The notes: generated from the letters alone by a model not told the origin. A DNA stretch of 37,730 nucleotides from Candidatus Woesearchaeota archaeon (GCA_017609385.1 JAFCEA010000004.1:1-37730); one strand, 5' to 3'; shown: positions 17,520-28,049, counted from the first letter of the stretch. Program-made: numbers and translations.

Positions 17520-17957
17520 TTACTTCCTTGCTTTTTCTAGTTTGCCTTTTAATAAGGCATCTAATGACTGGTCATTTACTTTTTTTACGCACCATCTCAC
17601 GCCGCCGATGTCTCCCTTGGCCCGGCCCATCTTTCCGCCTATACACTCAATCACAACCTCATCGTGCTCATCAACAAGCTTTGTTGCGCCATCTCCTGGA
17701 AGGAATGCAGTAACCTGTTTGCCGTTCTTTATCAGCTGGACCCTTACACACTTTCTCATTGCAGAGTTTGGCTGTTTTGCCTCTAATTGAACTTTCTCAA
17801 GAACAATTCCCTTTGCCTGTGATGATCCTCCCAATGGATCAGATTTTTTCTTGAGATTAAGAGTCCTGCGAGTATATTTCTTGCTGTTCCACCTAAAGGT
17901 GTGCCTTCTCTTCTTGAGTTTTTTTCCAGTATTTATTCCAGATGATTTACTTCCCAT
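17520..17957 (-). CDS. rps12: 30S ribosomal protein S12
   Basis: 145 aa; '[55 protein letters not shown]'. Confidence 0.97.
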   Translation of the reverse strand: MGSKSSGINTGKKLKKRRHTFRWNSKKYTRRTLNLKKKSDPLGGSSQAKGIVLEKVQLEAKQPNSAMRKCVRVQLIKNGKQVTAFLPGDGATKLVDEHDEVVIECIGGKMGRAKGDIGGVRWCVKKVNDQSLDALLKGKLEKARK

Positions 17958-17958
17958 A

Positions 17959-18378
17959 TTAAATAACCTTTATTTCATTTATATCAAAATATCTTTTGAC
18001 AATCTCCTCATAGTTTCTTAGGTTTTGCCCGTTTCTTCCTATTAAGAGGCCTTTTGTTTTTGTATCTGGCCCGACAATTGTAACAACCTTGTCATCAATT
18101 TTTATTTCCTTTCCAACTAAAGGGCGGATAATATTTGCAACAAATATTTCAAGATGGGGATTAAATTCTACTATTTTAATCTTTCTATTTATCTTTTCTT
18201 TCATATTCTTTACATTAACCCCTTTTTTGCCAATTGCCTTTGCAATCTGGTTCTCTTCAACAACAAAAACCAGCAGTGAATTATTATCTATAAAGCAGTC
18301 CTTTAGTCTTGTATTTGTCAAGCTCTCAAAAAAAGACATGAACTTCATCAGATTTAGGTCATACTTTATCTTCATCAT
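17959..18378 (-). CDS. nusA: NusA-like KH-domain transcription factor
   Basis: 139 aa; '[25 protein letters not shown]', '[19 protein letters not shown]' KH motifs, located between L30e and S12 as in archaeal rpo operons. Confidence 0.93.
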   Translation of the reverse strand: MMKIKYDLNLMKFMSFFESLTNTRLKDCFIDNNSLLVFVVEENQIAKAIGKKGVNVKNMKEKINRKIKIVEFNPHLEIFVANIIRPLVGKEIKIDDKVVTIVGPDTKTKGLLIGRNGQNLRNYEEIVKRYFDINEIKVI

Positions 18379-18653
18379 TATTCCTTTAACACACCCAGCA
18401 TAGAGATAGAGTATTGCTTTTTGCAGATGACGCCAAGCTCGTCATTTGGCTGTTTTAGCATGATAACTGGAATCTTCAAGAGCTTAGAGTAATATTCCAG
18501 TTCCTTTTTTGAACTCTCATTACAGTTTGACGCTAGATAAATCTTTTCAAGCTTGTTAAGCCTTAAATTCTTTATCACAATCTTTGTTCCAATAACAATT
18601 TTCTTTGTTTTTAGATCTTTTTTTATATCAGTTAATGCTTGTTTTTTAACCAT
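18378..18653 (-). CDS. rpl30e: 50S ribosomal protein L30e
   Basis: 91 aa; position between rpoA'' and nusA and L7Ae/L30e-like fold. Confidence 0.85.
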   Translation of the reverse strand: MVKKQALTDIKKDLKTKKIVIGTKIVIKNLRLNKLEKIYLASNCNESSKKELEYYSKLLKIPVIMLKQPNDELGVICKKQYSISMLGVLKE

Positions 18654-19792
18654 TCTGGCTCCCTCTTAACCTTTGTTACAAGCCCTGGAAGTCCTGTACC
18701 AACAGGCACTGGCTGATTAAGCATAACATTCTCAACAACAGAGTTAAGGTGATCAACCTCGCCAATAAGGCTTGCATTAAAGATATGCTTTATTGGTGTC
18801 TCAAAAGATGCCCTTGCAAGAACACTTGCCTTTTCCTTTACAACCCCATATCTTGTTACACCCTTTATAGTTCCAGTGGCACACATTGTGTCAGCAACAA
18901 GCATAAGATGTCTTATATCAACATTTAAACCCTGGTTTTGTATAACCTTAAAAACCTCATTGATTATTGCCTGTCTTGCTGCCTCTATTCCAAGAACACT
19001 TGCTATCTCAAATATATTATTTGATATGGTTCTTGTTTTATCAACAAAATCAAGCTCTAATACCTTTTTAAGATTTGTTCCAGCTGTTATTATCAGGAAT
19101 TCACTTCCTTTTTTTATTGGTAATACTTGTGTTATGCCCTTTATTCCTTGTATATAGACTTCCTTGATTTTCTCCTTTACCTTAAAAAGCTGGTTAAGCT
19201 CTTTTTCCTTTTCACTAAGTTTTAATATAATGGAATCCCCTTTCTTAGAAAGAGCAAGTTCCTTAAAACTAGCCTTTATGCATTTTTGGATTACTGGATA
19301 ATTAACACCAATGCTTTCCATCCTTTTCTCATCAACCCTTAGTTCAATCTTTGATTCAGCTATATTAACCATAAATTCAGAAACAATTTCATTAAGTTTT
19401 GTTTCCTTTATTGATAAAGCAAGCTTCTTTATATTCTTGCCTTGACTATAGGGCTTTTTTAGATAAATTTCTGTCATAGGTGTTTCTATTGTTTTTTTGC
19501 CATCCAATATCTCAATAATTCTTGGAAGGCCCATTGTAATATTCATCTCTGCAACACCTGCAAAATGGAATGTATTTAGGGTCATCTGGGTTCCAGGCTC
19601 GCCAATGGACTCTGCACTAACAAGGCCTACAGATTCCCCTGGTTGGACCAACATCTTATTATATTCCATAACTACTTCTTCGAGGATTTTCTTCAATTTT
19701 GCCTCGCTTATTTTCTTAGGCAGTTTTTCTTTAATGTCATTAATTACCTTCAAAGGAAGTTTTCCTTCATATTTCTTAAATAACCTATTCAT
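18632..19792 (-). CDS. rpoA2: DNA-directed RNA polymerase subunit A''
   Basis: 386 aa; 'GESVGLVSAESIGEPGTQMTLNTFHFAGVAEMNITMGLPRIIEILDG'. Confidence 0.98.
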   Translation of the reverse strand: MNRLFKKYEGKLPLKVINDIKEKLPKKISEAKLKKILEEVVMEYNKMLVQPGESVGLVSAESIGEPGTQMTLNTFHFAGVAEMNITMGLPRIIEILDGKKTIETPMTEIYLKKPYSQGKNIKKLALSIKETKLNEIVSEFMVNIAESKIELRVDEKRMESIGVNYPVIQKCIKASFKELALSKKGDSIILKLSEKEKELNQLFKVKEKIKEVYIQGIKGITQVLPIKKGSEFLIITAGTNLKKVLELDFVDKTRTISNNIFEIASVLGIEAARQAIINEVFKVIQNQGLNVDIRHLMLVADTMCATGTIKGVTRYGVVKEKASVLARASFETPIKHIFNASLIGEVDHLNSVVENVMLNQPVPVGTGLPGLVTKVKREPEWLKNKH

Positions 19793-19805
19793 TAAATTTC
19801 ACCCA

Positions 19806-22388
19806 TTATTTTGTGGACTTAATTACAGTATTTACATCAACTATTCCACCATCAGACTTTGAAACATCTATTCTATCTTCTCCATAATTAAACTGTACAA
19901 TTTTCTTATTTGAGTCCCTAACAGTATTATCATACTCAACCTTCAAATCCTGCAAGGCATTTGCCAATCTTCTATACAAATAACCTGATTTGGGCGTTCT
20001 CAAGGCAGTATCCATGAGGCTGTCTCTTCCAGTCATTGATGCAAAAAAGAACTCTTTGGGATTTAGCCCTTTCTTGAACCCATCTGCTATAAAACCATGT
20101 GCTTCAGGACAGAGATCTCCTTTTTTGAAGCATGATAATGTCCTTTCCTTATAGCCCTTTTCTATTCTTTTTCCCCTCATAGCCTGCTGACCAACACAGG
20201 CAGCCATTTGTGCCAGATTAAGCAGATTTCCCCTTGCTCCTGACTTTGCCATTATTATCATATGTGTTTCCTTATTTGAATAATCAGAAACAATCTCTCC
20301 TGTTTCATTCCTTGCCTTGTTTAATAGTTCCAATATCTTAAGTTCAAGTGTTTCCTTTAATGTCCTGCCAGGAAATGTCTGCAATGTGTTATTATGATAT
20401 GAATCAATCAGCTTTTTTACATCCTCTCTTGCTTTAATCAAGACTTCATTGATTTTGTTGATTGCTTCCCTTGGAAGGTCAGCATCAGATATACCTATTG
20501 TAAATCCTCTCTTAAGCAAGACTGCTGTACCTAATCTGAAGATTGCCCCTATTATTTCTATTGCCTTTGCTTCTCCATATTTTTTGTGTATGTTCCTGAG
20601 CATCAGACCCTTGCCTCCGCCGATGTTTGAACTGTCTATAACTCCGTTTATTAGTTTTCCATTCTTGATTATTACATCCTCTTTTCCAGATTTTGATTTC
20701 CCTGTAAAATTGAAGTCATGAGGCATCAGGACGCTGAATATCTCCTTTCCGCTTACAAACTCTTTTTTACTCAACCTAGGAAAATCTGTTATTCCTGCAG
20801 ACAACAGAAGATCAACTGCCTCTTTTCTTAGATATTTTCCTTCTTTTGTAAGTAAATAATTTCCTGAGATTGCATCTTGGATTGCTCCAATAATGCTTAA
20901 TCCATATCTTGGTGATATAAGCTGTGTCTGTACCATCATAAGGGTTTCAGCCTCTGCCCTTGCCTCTTCTGTCTGTGGAATATGTAAATTCATTTCATCT
21001 CCATCATAGTCTGCGTTATAAGGGTGGGCGACTGTAGGATTAATCCTTAAAGTTCTTCCAGGCAGAACCCTAACCTTATGGCACATCATAGACATCCTAT
21101 GTAATGATGGCTGCCTGTTGAATATTGCTATGTCACCATCCATTAAATGTCTTTCAACTACATAACCTATTTGAATTTCTTCTAATAGCTGCTCCCTTGT
21201 TTCATCAGTTATCTTCTTCTTCTTGCCATCTGGTCTTGCTATATAATTAGCTCCCGGATACTTGTTTTGGCCTCTTTCAACAAATCCCTTAAGGTATTCT
21301 ATGTTCCACTCATTAACCCTCTCAGGTATTGTGAGTTTCATAGCCATAAGTTTTGGAACACCAACCTCATTTAAGTCAAGCATTGGATCAGGGCTTATGA
21401 CAGTTCTTGCTGAAAAATTTGTCCTCTTGCCAGCAAGGTTATGCCTTATTCTGCCCCCCTTGCTTTTTATTCTCTCTGTTATTGTCTTTAATGGATCACC
21501 AGAACGATGCCTTGCGGGAGGCAATTGCGCAATATTATTATCAAAGAATGTTGTAACATGATATTGTAGCAGATCCCATAGATCTTCTATGATAATCTCT
21601 GGAGCTCCTGCATTTATATTTTCAAATAGTCTTTGATTTATCCTAACAATATCTCCTAACTTATGAGTTAAATCATCCTCACTCCTTTCCCCGCTCTCTA
21701 ATGTGATAGATGGCCTCATAGTAACAGGGGGAATTGCCATTATTGTCAGAACCATCCACTCAGGCCTTATTGATTTTGGGTCTAAACCAAATACCTCACA
21801 ATCCTCATCAGTTATCTTCTCCAGCCTTGTCCTGATTTCTATTGGGGATATCCTTTTTTCATTTTCAAGAAATGTTGTTGGCTTTTCCAATGTTATCTTT
21901 TGCTGTCTGCTCTTGCAATAAGGACATTTATTTATTGTTTTAAGGCTTTTAATTATCTCCTTAATCTTTATTCTTCTCCCCTCTAACCCAGATTCAATCT
22001 CGCTCTTTTCCAATTCATCCATATATGTTTCAATCTTGTTCTTAGGAATAAGGATTCTGCTGCACTCTCTGCACGTACACCTTAATAAATCATATATAAC
22101 ACTAACAAACTTGATATGTATGACTGGCCTTGCTAAGGAAATATACCCAAAGTGGCCAACACATTCCTTGAGCTTTGAGCCGCAGGTTTTGCACTTAAGC
22201 CCTGGATCTATTACACCAAGCCTTGCATCCATTAGGCCGCCATCCACTGGATAGCCCTCTTTGTCATAAAGCTCTGGAGTTACTATCTTGGCAGAAGCCA
22301 TTTTCTTGATTGTGTTTGGGCTTAAAACACTAAAACCAATGGTTGCAACCTTTTTAAAAACCGGAATTTCATTATCTTCCATTTTCAA
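19806..22388 (-). CDS. rpoA1: DNA-directed RNA polymerase subunit A'
   Basis: 860 aa; 'NADYDGDEMNLHIPQTEEA', 'RHRSGDPLKTITERIKSKGGRIRHNLAGKRTNFSARTVISPDP'. Confidence 0.98.
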   Translation of the reverse strand: MKMEDNEIPVFKKVATIGFSVLSPNTIKKMASAKIVTPELYDKEGYPVDGGLMDARLGVIDPGLKCKTCGSKLKECVGHFGYISLARPVIHIKFVSVIYDLLRCTCRECSRILIPKNKIETYMDELEKSEIESGLEGRRIKIKEIIKSLKTINKCPYCKSRQQKITLEKPTTFLENEKRISPIEIRTRLEKITDEDCEVFGLDPKSIRPEWMVLTIMAIPPVTMRPSITLESGERSEDDLTHKLGDIVRINQRLFENINAGAPEIIIEDLWDLLQYHVTTFFDNNIAQLPPARHRSGDPLKTITERIKSKGGRIRHNLAGKRTNFSARTVISPDPMLDLNEVGVPKLMAMKLTIPERVNEWNIEYLKGFVERGQNKYPGANYIARPDGKKKKITDETREQLLEEIQIGYVVERHLMDGDIAIFNRQPSLHRMSMMCHKVRVLPGRTLRINPTVAHPYNADYDGDEMNLHIPQTEEARAEAETLMMVQTQLISPRYGLSIIGAIQDAISGNYLLTKEGKYLRKEAVDLLLSAGITDFPRLSKKEFVSGKEIFSVLMPHDFNFTGKSKSGKEDVIIKNGKLINGVIDSSNIGGGKGLMLRNIHKKYGEAKAIEIIGAIFRLGTAVLLKRGFTIGISDADLPREAINKINEVLIKAREDVKKLIDSYHNNTLQTFPGRTLKETLELKILELLNKARNETGEIVSDYSNKETHMIIMAKSGARGNLLNLAQMAACVGQQAMRGKRIEKGYKERTLSCFKKGDLCPEAHGFIADGFKKGLNPKEFFFASMTGRDSLMDTALRTPKSGYLYRRLANALQDLKVEYDNTVRDSNKKIVQFNYGEDRIDVSKSDGGIVDVNTVIKSTK

Positions 22389-24187
22389 TATTTGTTCTTT
22401 AAAACCAACTTCGGATGTATTGTTAATGACTTTAATTCATCAAGCAGTAGCTTGAAGGCATAGCTTATCTCAATAAAATTTATTTCAACATTATCACCGC
22501 ATATAGGGCAGTATAATTTATTCTTGAATTTATCATGTATTGCTATCATCCCACACTCTTCACAAACAGGAACTACTGTTCTGTCTGCATCAAACCTTTC
22601 CTTTAACAATAAGGATGCTCCATGTGCAACAAATGTATCTTTTTCCATCTCTCCTAAACGCAGACCACCTTCTTTTGCCCTGCCCTCTGTTGGCTGTCTT
22701 GTCAAAAGCTGTATTGGGCCTCTGGCCCTTGCATGCATCTTATTAGCAACCATATGCTTTAATTTCATATAGTAAATATTTCCAATGTAAATCTTTGCCT
22801 CTAACTGCTCTCCTGTGATGCCATTGTACATTGTTTCAACACCATTCTCTCTGAATCCCAATGATAAGAGTTCTTTTCTTAGCATTTCCTCTGGCTCAAC
22901 ATCAAATAATGTTCCGTCTATATACCTTGAGGATAAAGCACCGACCTTGCCTGCAATTAATTCTATAAGATGTGAGATAGTCATTCTTGACGGTATTCCA
23001 TGAGGTGAGAATATAAGATCTGGTGTAATTCCAGATGCTGTGAAAGGCATGTCTGCCTGGTCAACTATCAACCCAACAACGCCTTTCTGCCCATGTCTTG
23101 ATGTAAACTTATCACCAAGCTCTGGAATTCTCTGATCTCTGATCTTTACCTGAACAAGCCTATTGCCTTCACTGCTTTCTGTTATTAAAACAAAATCAAC
23201 AATTCCTTCTTCTCCATGTTTTAGTGCTACAGAACTCTCACGTCTGCTGCTTGGTGCAAAGTTATACTGATCCATAGAACTTAAGAATCTTGGTGGGCTT
23301 GTCTTGCCAATGATAACATCCCCTTCTCCAACCTTTGCTTCTTGGAAGATTATACCATCTTTTTCCAATAATCTGTAATCCTTCTCGCTCTTATATCCTT
23401 TTACATCCTTATCAGGTATTGATATTTCATCAGTAAGGCCGCCAGAATATCTTAACTCCTCAGCTATAGATGGTCTATAATATGTTGATCTCCCAAAACC
23501 AAGATTAATTGAAGCCTTGTTTAAAACCACTGCATCATCAACATTATATCCCTTATAACTCATAATAGCTACTATAATATTTTGTCCTGAAGGGTGCTTG
23601 TTATAGTTAGAAACATCATGCATGACTGACTGTACAACTGGTATCTGTGGGTAGTGTAACATATTGACATCCATATCAATCCTTATTGGAAAGTTTATTG
23701 CATACATCCCAAGTGCTTGTTTCTGGTTTTTAGATCCAATGCTTACTCTTGCACCAGGACTGAAATTTGCATAAGGTACTAATGATGTGCACAAGCCAAT
23801 CATTGCCAATGGAGCAATCTCTAGGTGCGTATGCTCATTTGTTAACTCTCCTTTGGAAAATGCAACAAAAGCATTCTCTTCTTCAGCTGCATCAAGATAT
23901 TCAATAACTCCTTGCTTTACAAGGTCAGAAAATAAAATCTCATTTTTTTGTAATTTTCTGATATGCTCATCTATTAAAAGTGGTTGTCCATCTTTTACAA
24001 CAATCAATGGTCTTCTTAGTCTGCCTTTATCATCATTTATGTGTATATTGCCAACTATTTTATCATTATATACATTTACATTATTTGAAATAACACCTTT
24101 TCTTCTTCCTTCCCTGATTTTATCACTAAATTCAATAGGGTTTTCTACTGTTCCAATAAATTTCCCATTTAGATATACTTCGCTCAT
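22385..24187 (-). CDS. rpoB1: DNA-directed RNA polymerase subunit B'
   Basis: 600 aa; 'GDKFTSRHGQKGVVG', 'SYKGYNVDDAVVLNKASI', 'RARGPIQLLTRQPTEGRAKEGGLRLGEMEKD'. Confidence 0.98.
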   Translation of the reverse strand: MSEVYLNGKFIGTVENPIEFSDKIREGRRKGVISNNVNVYNDKIVGNIHINDDKGRLRRPLIVVKDGQPLLIDEHIRKLQKNEILFSDLVKQGVIEYLDAAEEENAFVAFSKGELTNEHTHLEIAPLAMIGLCTSLVPYANFSPGARVSIGSKNQKQALGMYAINFPIRIDMDVNMLHYPQIPVVQSVMHDVSNYNKHPSGQNIIVAIMSYKGYNVDDAVVLNKASINLGFGRSTYYRPSIAEELRYSGGLTDEISIPDKDVKGYKSEKDYRLLEKDGIIFQEAKVGEGDVIIGKTSPPRFLSSMDQYNFAPSSRRESSVALKHGEEGIVDFVLITESSEGNRLVQVKIRDQRIPELGDKFTSRHGQKGVVGLIVDQADMPFTASGITPDLIFSPHGIPSRMTISHLIELIAGKVGALSSRYIDGTLFDVEPEEMLRKELLSLGFRENGVETMYNGITGEQLEAKIYIGNIYYMKLKHMVANKMHARARGPIQLLTRQPTEGRAKEGGLRLGEMEKDTFVAHGASLLLKERFDADRTVVPVCEECGMIAIHDKFKNKLYCPICGDNVEINFIEISYAFKLLLDELKSLTIHPKLVLKNKY

Positions 24188-24189
24188 TT

Positions 24190-25674
24190 TTACTTTAATG
24201 GTTTTAGGCCAAGCCCTTTTAGTGATTTTATTGTTTCTTCCTCTTTAACACTTTGTGATATATTTGCAATTAATGCCAGGTTTTTCTTTAGACCTATGTT
24301 TGTTCCTTCTGGAGTTTCAACAGGGCATAGTCTTCCTAAGTGGGTGCTGTGAAGTTCTCTTGCCTCAAAATTTTCCTGGGTTGCTGATAAGGGGCTCACA
24401 ACTCTTTGTAAGTGAGATATCATATCAAGGAAATTTAGGCGTTGTATCCTCTGGCTTACACCCTTTCTTCCCCCAACCCAGTTTCCTGTTGCCATTGAGG
24501 AATAAATTCTTGATGTCAACAACTTCTCTCTTATAATCACCTTTATAGACGGGAACTTACCTCTTTTTACAATTCTCTGAAAATTGTATAAGAGGTCATT
24601 TATCAATATATTAAGATTAACTCTTATCAGGTCTGCCAATAAGTCACCACTCATCTTGACTTTTTTGTTCATGTAATGATCCTTGTCATCAACTTTTATT
24701 TCTCCCCTAGAAACACGTATGAACTTCTTTATCATCTTGCATAAGTTATAGGCTTTTTGTAGCCTGTCTTTTTTGTCAATACCTATGTGGGGCATAAGAT
24801 ATTTATCTATAATTTCCTTTGTTCTCTCAATCCTTATATCCTTTGATTGTGTTATGCCTGATTTTTTTGCAATATAATCAATTGCATCTTCCTGTGTTTT
24901 TATATCAACACATCCATATAGATTTACAAACATTTCATCATAATTATTTTCTGAAACAGCTTTCATTATTTCTTCATCCTTCATAAGACCAAGTGCCTTA
25001 ATTACAATAACAATAGGTATTCTCTTGATTCTTGTAAAACTTAAATAGATTATTCCATCTTTCATCCTCTCAATCGTGTGAGGTATCTTGAAAGAGCCCC
25101 TCTCTGAAAAGAGTTTTCCAACATATTCACTAGGGCCTGTTTTTGTTCTTTCAACCAGAAGCCTATTTGATGCTAAATCCTCTATATTAACAAGCACTTT
25201 CTCACTTCCATTTATTATAAAATAACCGCCAGGGTCATCAGGGTCTTCTTCAGCATCTATTAATGCTTCTTTATCTAGTTTATTAAGATGACAGTATTTT
25301 GACTTAAGCATGATTGGAAGATTACCAATCTCTGTCTTTATGGACTCTCTTTTTTGCCCATTAATATGTGCAGATACCTCAACAAACATTGGGGCAGCAT
25401 AGGTTATTTTCCTTAGTCTTGCCTCTGATGGGAATATATCCCTTTTTGAGCCATCTGCTTCAGTTATCTCTGGCTTGGTAATCCATATTTTGTCAAACCT
25501 TATTTTATATGTATCAACATTAGGCGGTATAATTGTTGGCTCTACCTCTTTATTTTCATCAAGAATCTTTTGAAGTTCAAAATCCACAAAATTATTAAAG
25601 GACTCAATATCAGACCTAATAATGCTGTGTTCTTGAAAATATTTTTGTATTAATAATTTAGATGTTTCATCCAT
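24190..25674 (-). CDS. rpoB2: DNA-directed RNA polymerase subunit B''
   Basis: 494 aa; 'GGYFIINGSEKVLVNIEDLASNR', 'ELHSTHLGRLCPVETPEGTNIGLKKNLALIA'. Confidence 0.98.
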   Translation of the reverse strand: MDETSKLLIQKYFQEHSIIRSDIESFNNFVDFELQKILDENKEVEPTIIPPNVDTYKIRFDKIWITKPEITEADGSKRDIFPSEARLRKITYAAPMFVEVSAHINGQKRESIKTEIGNLPIMLKSKYCHLNKLDKEALIDAEEDPDDPGGYFIINGSEKVLVNIEDLASNRLLVERTKTGPSEYVGKLFSERGSFKIPHTIERMKDGIIYLSFTRIKRIPIVIVIKALGLMKDEEIMKAVSENNYDEMFVNLYGCVDIKTQEDAIDYIAKKSGITQSKDIRIERTKEIIDKYLMPHIGIDKKDRLQKAYNLCKMIKKFIRVSRGEIKVDDKDHYMNKKVKMSGDLLADLIRVNLNILINDLLYNFQRIVKRGKFPSIKVIIREKLLTSRIYSSMATGNWVGGRKGVSQRIQRLNFLDMISHLQRVVSPLSATQENFEARELHSTHLGRLCPVETPEGTNIGLKKNLALIANISQSVKEEETIKSLKGLGLKPLK

Positions 25675-25906
25675 TTATAACAACCCTATAATATATGGAT
25701 TTGCCTGCTGTTGGACTATCCCTTATTATTTTTATAACATCACCTAGCTTTACATTAAATCTTTCAATTGCAGGGTCTGTTGAAACTATCTTTGGCAGCT
25801 CATTCAGTGAGAGGTTATATTCTTCAAGCAATTCCTGAATTTCTTTTTTAGTTAGTTTAGAATGTTCGGGGACAAGCATATGCTTTTTAACATTAATATT
25901 TTTCAT
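25667..25906 (-). CDS. rpoH: DNA-directed RNA polymerase subunit H
   Basis: 79 aa; 'KHMLVPEHSKLTKKEIQELLEEYNLSLNELPKIVSTDPAIERFNVKLGDVIKIIRDSPTAGKSIYYRVV'. Confidence 0.97.
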   Translation of the reverse strand: MKNINVKKHMLVPEHSKLTKKEIQELLEEYNLSLNELPKIVSTDPAIERFNVKLGDVIKIIRDSPTAGKSIYYRVVING

Positions 25907-25932
25907 TTAGTTTATCCTCGCTTTTAAGGTTA

Positions 25933-26022
25933 TGGGCCGGACGAGATTCGGACTCGCGACCACCTGATTACTTTCAACCTTTGTTAAAAGTCAGATGCTC
26001 TACCAGGCTGAGCTACCGGCCC
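25933..26022 (-). tRNA. tRNA-Lys(TTT) with ~16-nt anticodon-loop intron
   Basis: Acceptor GGGCCGG/CCGGCCC, loop CTTTTA interrupted by short insert 'ACAAAGGTTGAAAGTA', T-arm CGAGTCCGAATCTCG. Confidence 0.87.
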
Positions 26023-26061
26023 AAAGATGCAAAAACCAGAACAAAATTCTGGTTTAAGCAA

Positions 26062-26154
26062 CGCCCTGGCCGGGATTTTCAGTATTAAATGCCTTTGAAC
26101 CCGAGTCGAAGCCTCGACAGGGCTTCATGATAAGCCGAACTACACCACCAGGGC
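26062..26154 (-). tRNA. tRNA-Asp(GTC) with 18-nt intron in the T-loop (26076-26093)
   Basis: Acceptor GCCCTGG/CCAGGGC, G73, anticodon stem AAGCC/GGCTT with loop CTGTCGA, T-stem TCGGG/CCCGG; loop TTCAAA[GGCATTTAATACTGAAAA]T. Confidence 0.88.
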
Positions 26155-26361
26155 ATTATAGTCCTTAATAAAGGGCATAAATCCTTCTTAAATCTTAAAA
26201 AGCCTTATTCGGCCTGTAAAAGACTAGAGAAAGATTATACCATCATGGGTTTCTGTCCCTTTTTTCATATATAAAGCTTTCGCAGGGAGTTAATTGTTTT
26301 TTGTATTTTCTCCTTTTTAGTTCAAAGATATATTTCCAAATAAAGTTGAAAAGAATAAACA

Positions 26362-26484
26362 TCCCCGCTGCCGGATTCGAACCAGCAACCTTTCGGTAAC
26401 AGCTGTCTGCATTTCATCCATTCTCACGCGAGATAGTCGGGCAGAATCTACAGCCGAACGCTCTAGCCGTTGAGCTAAGCGGGG
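26362..26484 (-). tRNA. tRNA-Tyr(GTA) with ~48-nt anticodon-loop intron
   Basis: Acceptor CCCCGCT/AGCGGGG, anticodon stem TTCGG/CCGAA, CTGTAG then insert, T-arm GCTGGTTCGAATCCGGC. Confidence 0.86.
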
Positions 26485-26541
26485 CCTAAACAGGTGTGAA
26501 CTAATTTATTTATATAGCTTTTGTTTTTAAATAAGAAATAA

Positions 26542-27984
26542 TTACTTAATTGAAAGGCCTACACTGTTTGAGTGTGTAATAACATCCTTTCCCTTTTCAT
26601 CCTCATACTTGATAACTGCTGGTGGAAGCTTAAACTTTCCCAATATGCCAAGCTTTGATTTTATCTTATAGGTTATTATTCTTTCTTCATACTTTTCAAG
26701 AATAGGAATATTCCACTTGATAAGATTACCCTTTTTCTCATGTGATACAATCTTATCTGGCTTAAGTGTTCCTATCTGGAATTCCTTTTGTATATCTGCA
26801 ATATTTGGAACACGGTCTATTATTGTAACATTCTTAATTGGTTTTGGTGTTCTGTTCCTCACATTCATCATAACCTTCATCTCTGTTATTCCCCCCTCTT
26901 TTGTACTCAAAATCATGGCCTGCTTTTTCACTACTATTAGGCTCCTGAATATAAAATACAATATTGTTAAAATTATTGCAGCAGTTATAACCCCTACCAA
27001 CAGTCTAAAGTTTTTAACAACCATTATTTCTGTTTTTGCACCAGGTCTTAGGTCAACATCCAATGCCCTGTATCTTTTTCCATCCTCTTTTAAAACATAT
27101 GTTTTTGGATTTGTTGATGTTACAATGTCCTCAAAGAATCCCATCTCTATCTTGAGAGTTTCCTGCTTTCTTATATTTCCATCATTTGTGTAAGTTATCT
27201 TTTTCTCTGTTTTCAGGAATGATTTTTCTAATTCTGATGACTTTATAATATCTGAGTAAGCTATTATTTCAACAGGTATGTTTTCTATTGTCCTAATGCT
27301 CTCACCATTGACATAAAGATTTAATGTTACTGTATCTTTTTTTGGTGGCTCCATAGGATCAAATGAATATGTTACAATAATTGTTTTTTCTTCTAAAGGT
27401 CCAAGTGATGTTGCTGTTTCCTTGTTTATAACAATACTTGACAGCTTTATTTTCATGTCTGTGATGTTAAGTATGTTTCTATTTCTCAGATCAATCATTA
27501 TCCTGATAGTTTCTCTAGGGTCTATTTTATCAGGGATATCAACCTTAGCTGTTACTGTTGGCGGATAATCTCCTGCAAGCTTACCTGATTTTAAATAAAT
27601 CGGAATATATATTTTTTCTAACAGATTTGTTTTAACTGATTTTACTGTAACCGGGATCCTATAAAGGCTTGGTGGCATCTCAGAAACAGGCATTATCAAA
27701 ACCCTGATTTTCCTTGTTATTCCCTCACTTATAATTACAGAAGAATCCTTTGGTGGTAATATTTGTATACTCCATTTTGGATTAATGCCAAAACTTATTT
27801 TAAAATTGTCATTAAAATTTTGATTATTTTTTATGGAAATATAGACTTCTGCTGGCTCCCTATAAACTACCTTATCCTTAACAGCTTCATAATTTACTGA
27901 AAATTCTGATAATGCAGAAACAAAGGATATAGTTAACAAAGACACAACAACTAACAAGAAAAATGCTTTTTTAGGCCACTTCAT
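26542..27984 (-). CDS. Secreted/membrane CARDB/NEW3-like beta-sandwich protein with TM helix and C-terminal DUF11-like segment
   Basis: 480 aa; N-terminal signal 'KKAFFLLVVVSLLTISFVSA', Ig-like region, TM 'LLVGVITAAIILTILYFIF', then 'MNVRNRTPKPIKNVTIIDRVPNIADI...NLIKWNIPILEKYEERIITYKI'. Confidence 0.6.
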   Translation of the reverse strand: MKWPKKAFFLLVVVSLLTISFVSALSEFSVNYEAVKDKVVYREPAEVYISIKNNQNFNDNFKISFGINPKWSIQILPPKDSSVIISEGITRKIRVLIMPVSEMPPSLYRIPVTVKSVKTNLLEKIYIPIYLKSGKLAGDYPPTVTAKVDIPDKIDPRETIRIMIDLRNRNILNITDMKIKLSSIVINKETATSLGPLEEKTIIVTYSFDPMEPPKKDTVTLNLYVNGESIRTIENIPVEIIAYSDIIKSSELEKSFLKTEKKITYTNDGNIRKQETLKIEMGFFEDIVTSTNPKTYVLKEDGKRYRALDVDLRPGAKTEIMVVKNFRLLVGVITAAIILTILYFIFRSLIVVKKQAMILSTKEGGITEMKVMMNVRNRTPKPIKNVTIIDRVPNIADIQKEFQIGTLKPDKIVSHEKKGNLIKWNIPILEKYEERIITYKIKSKLGILGKFKLPPAVIKYEDEKGKDVITHSNSVGLSIK

Positions 27985-28049
27985 TCACTACCACCACTTA
28001 TATTAAATTGGGTATTTATATATAAATGTTTCTAAATTATAAAACTAGT

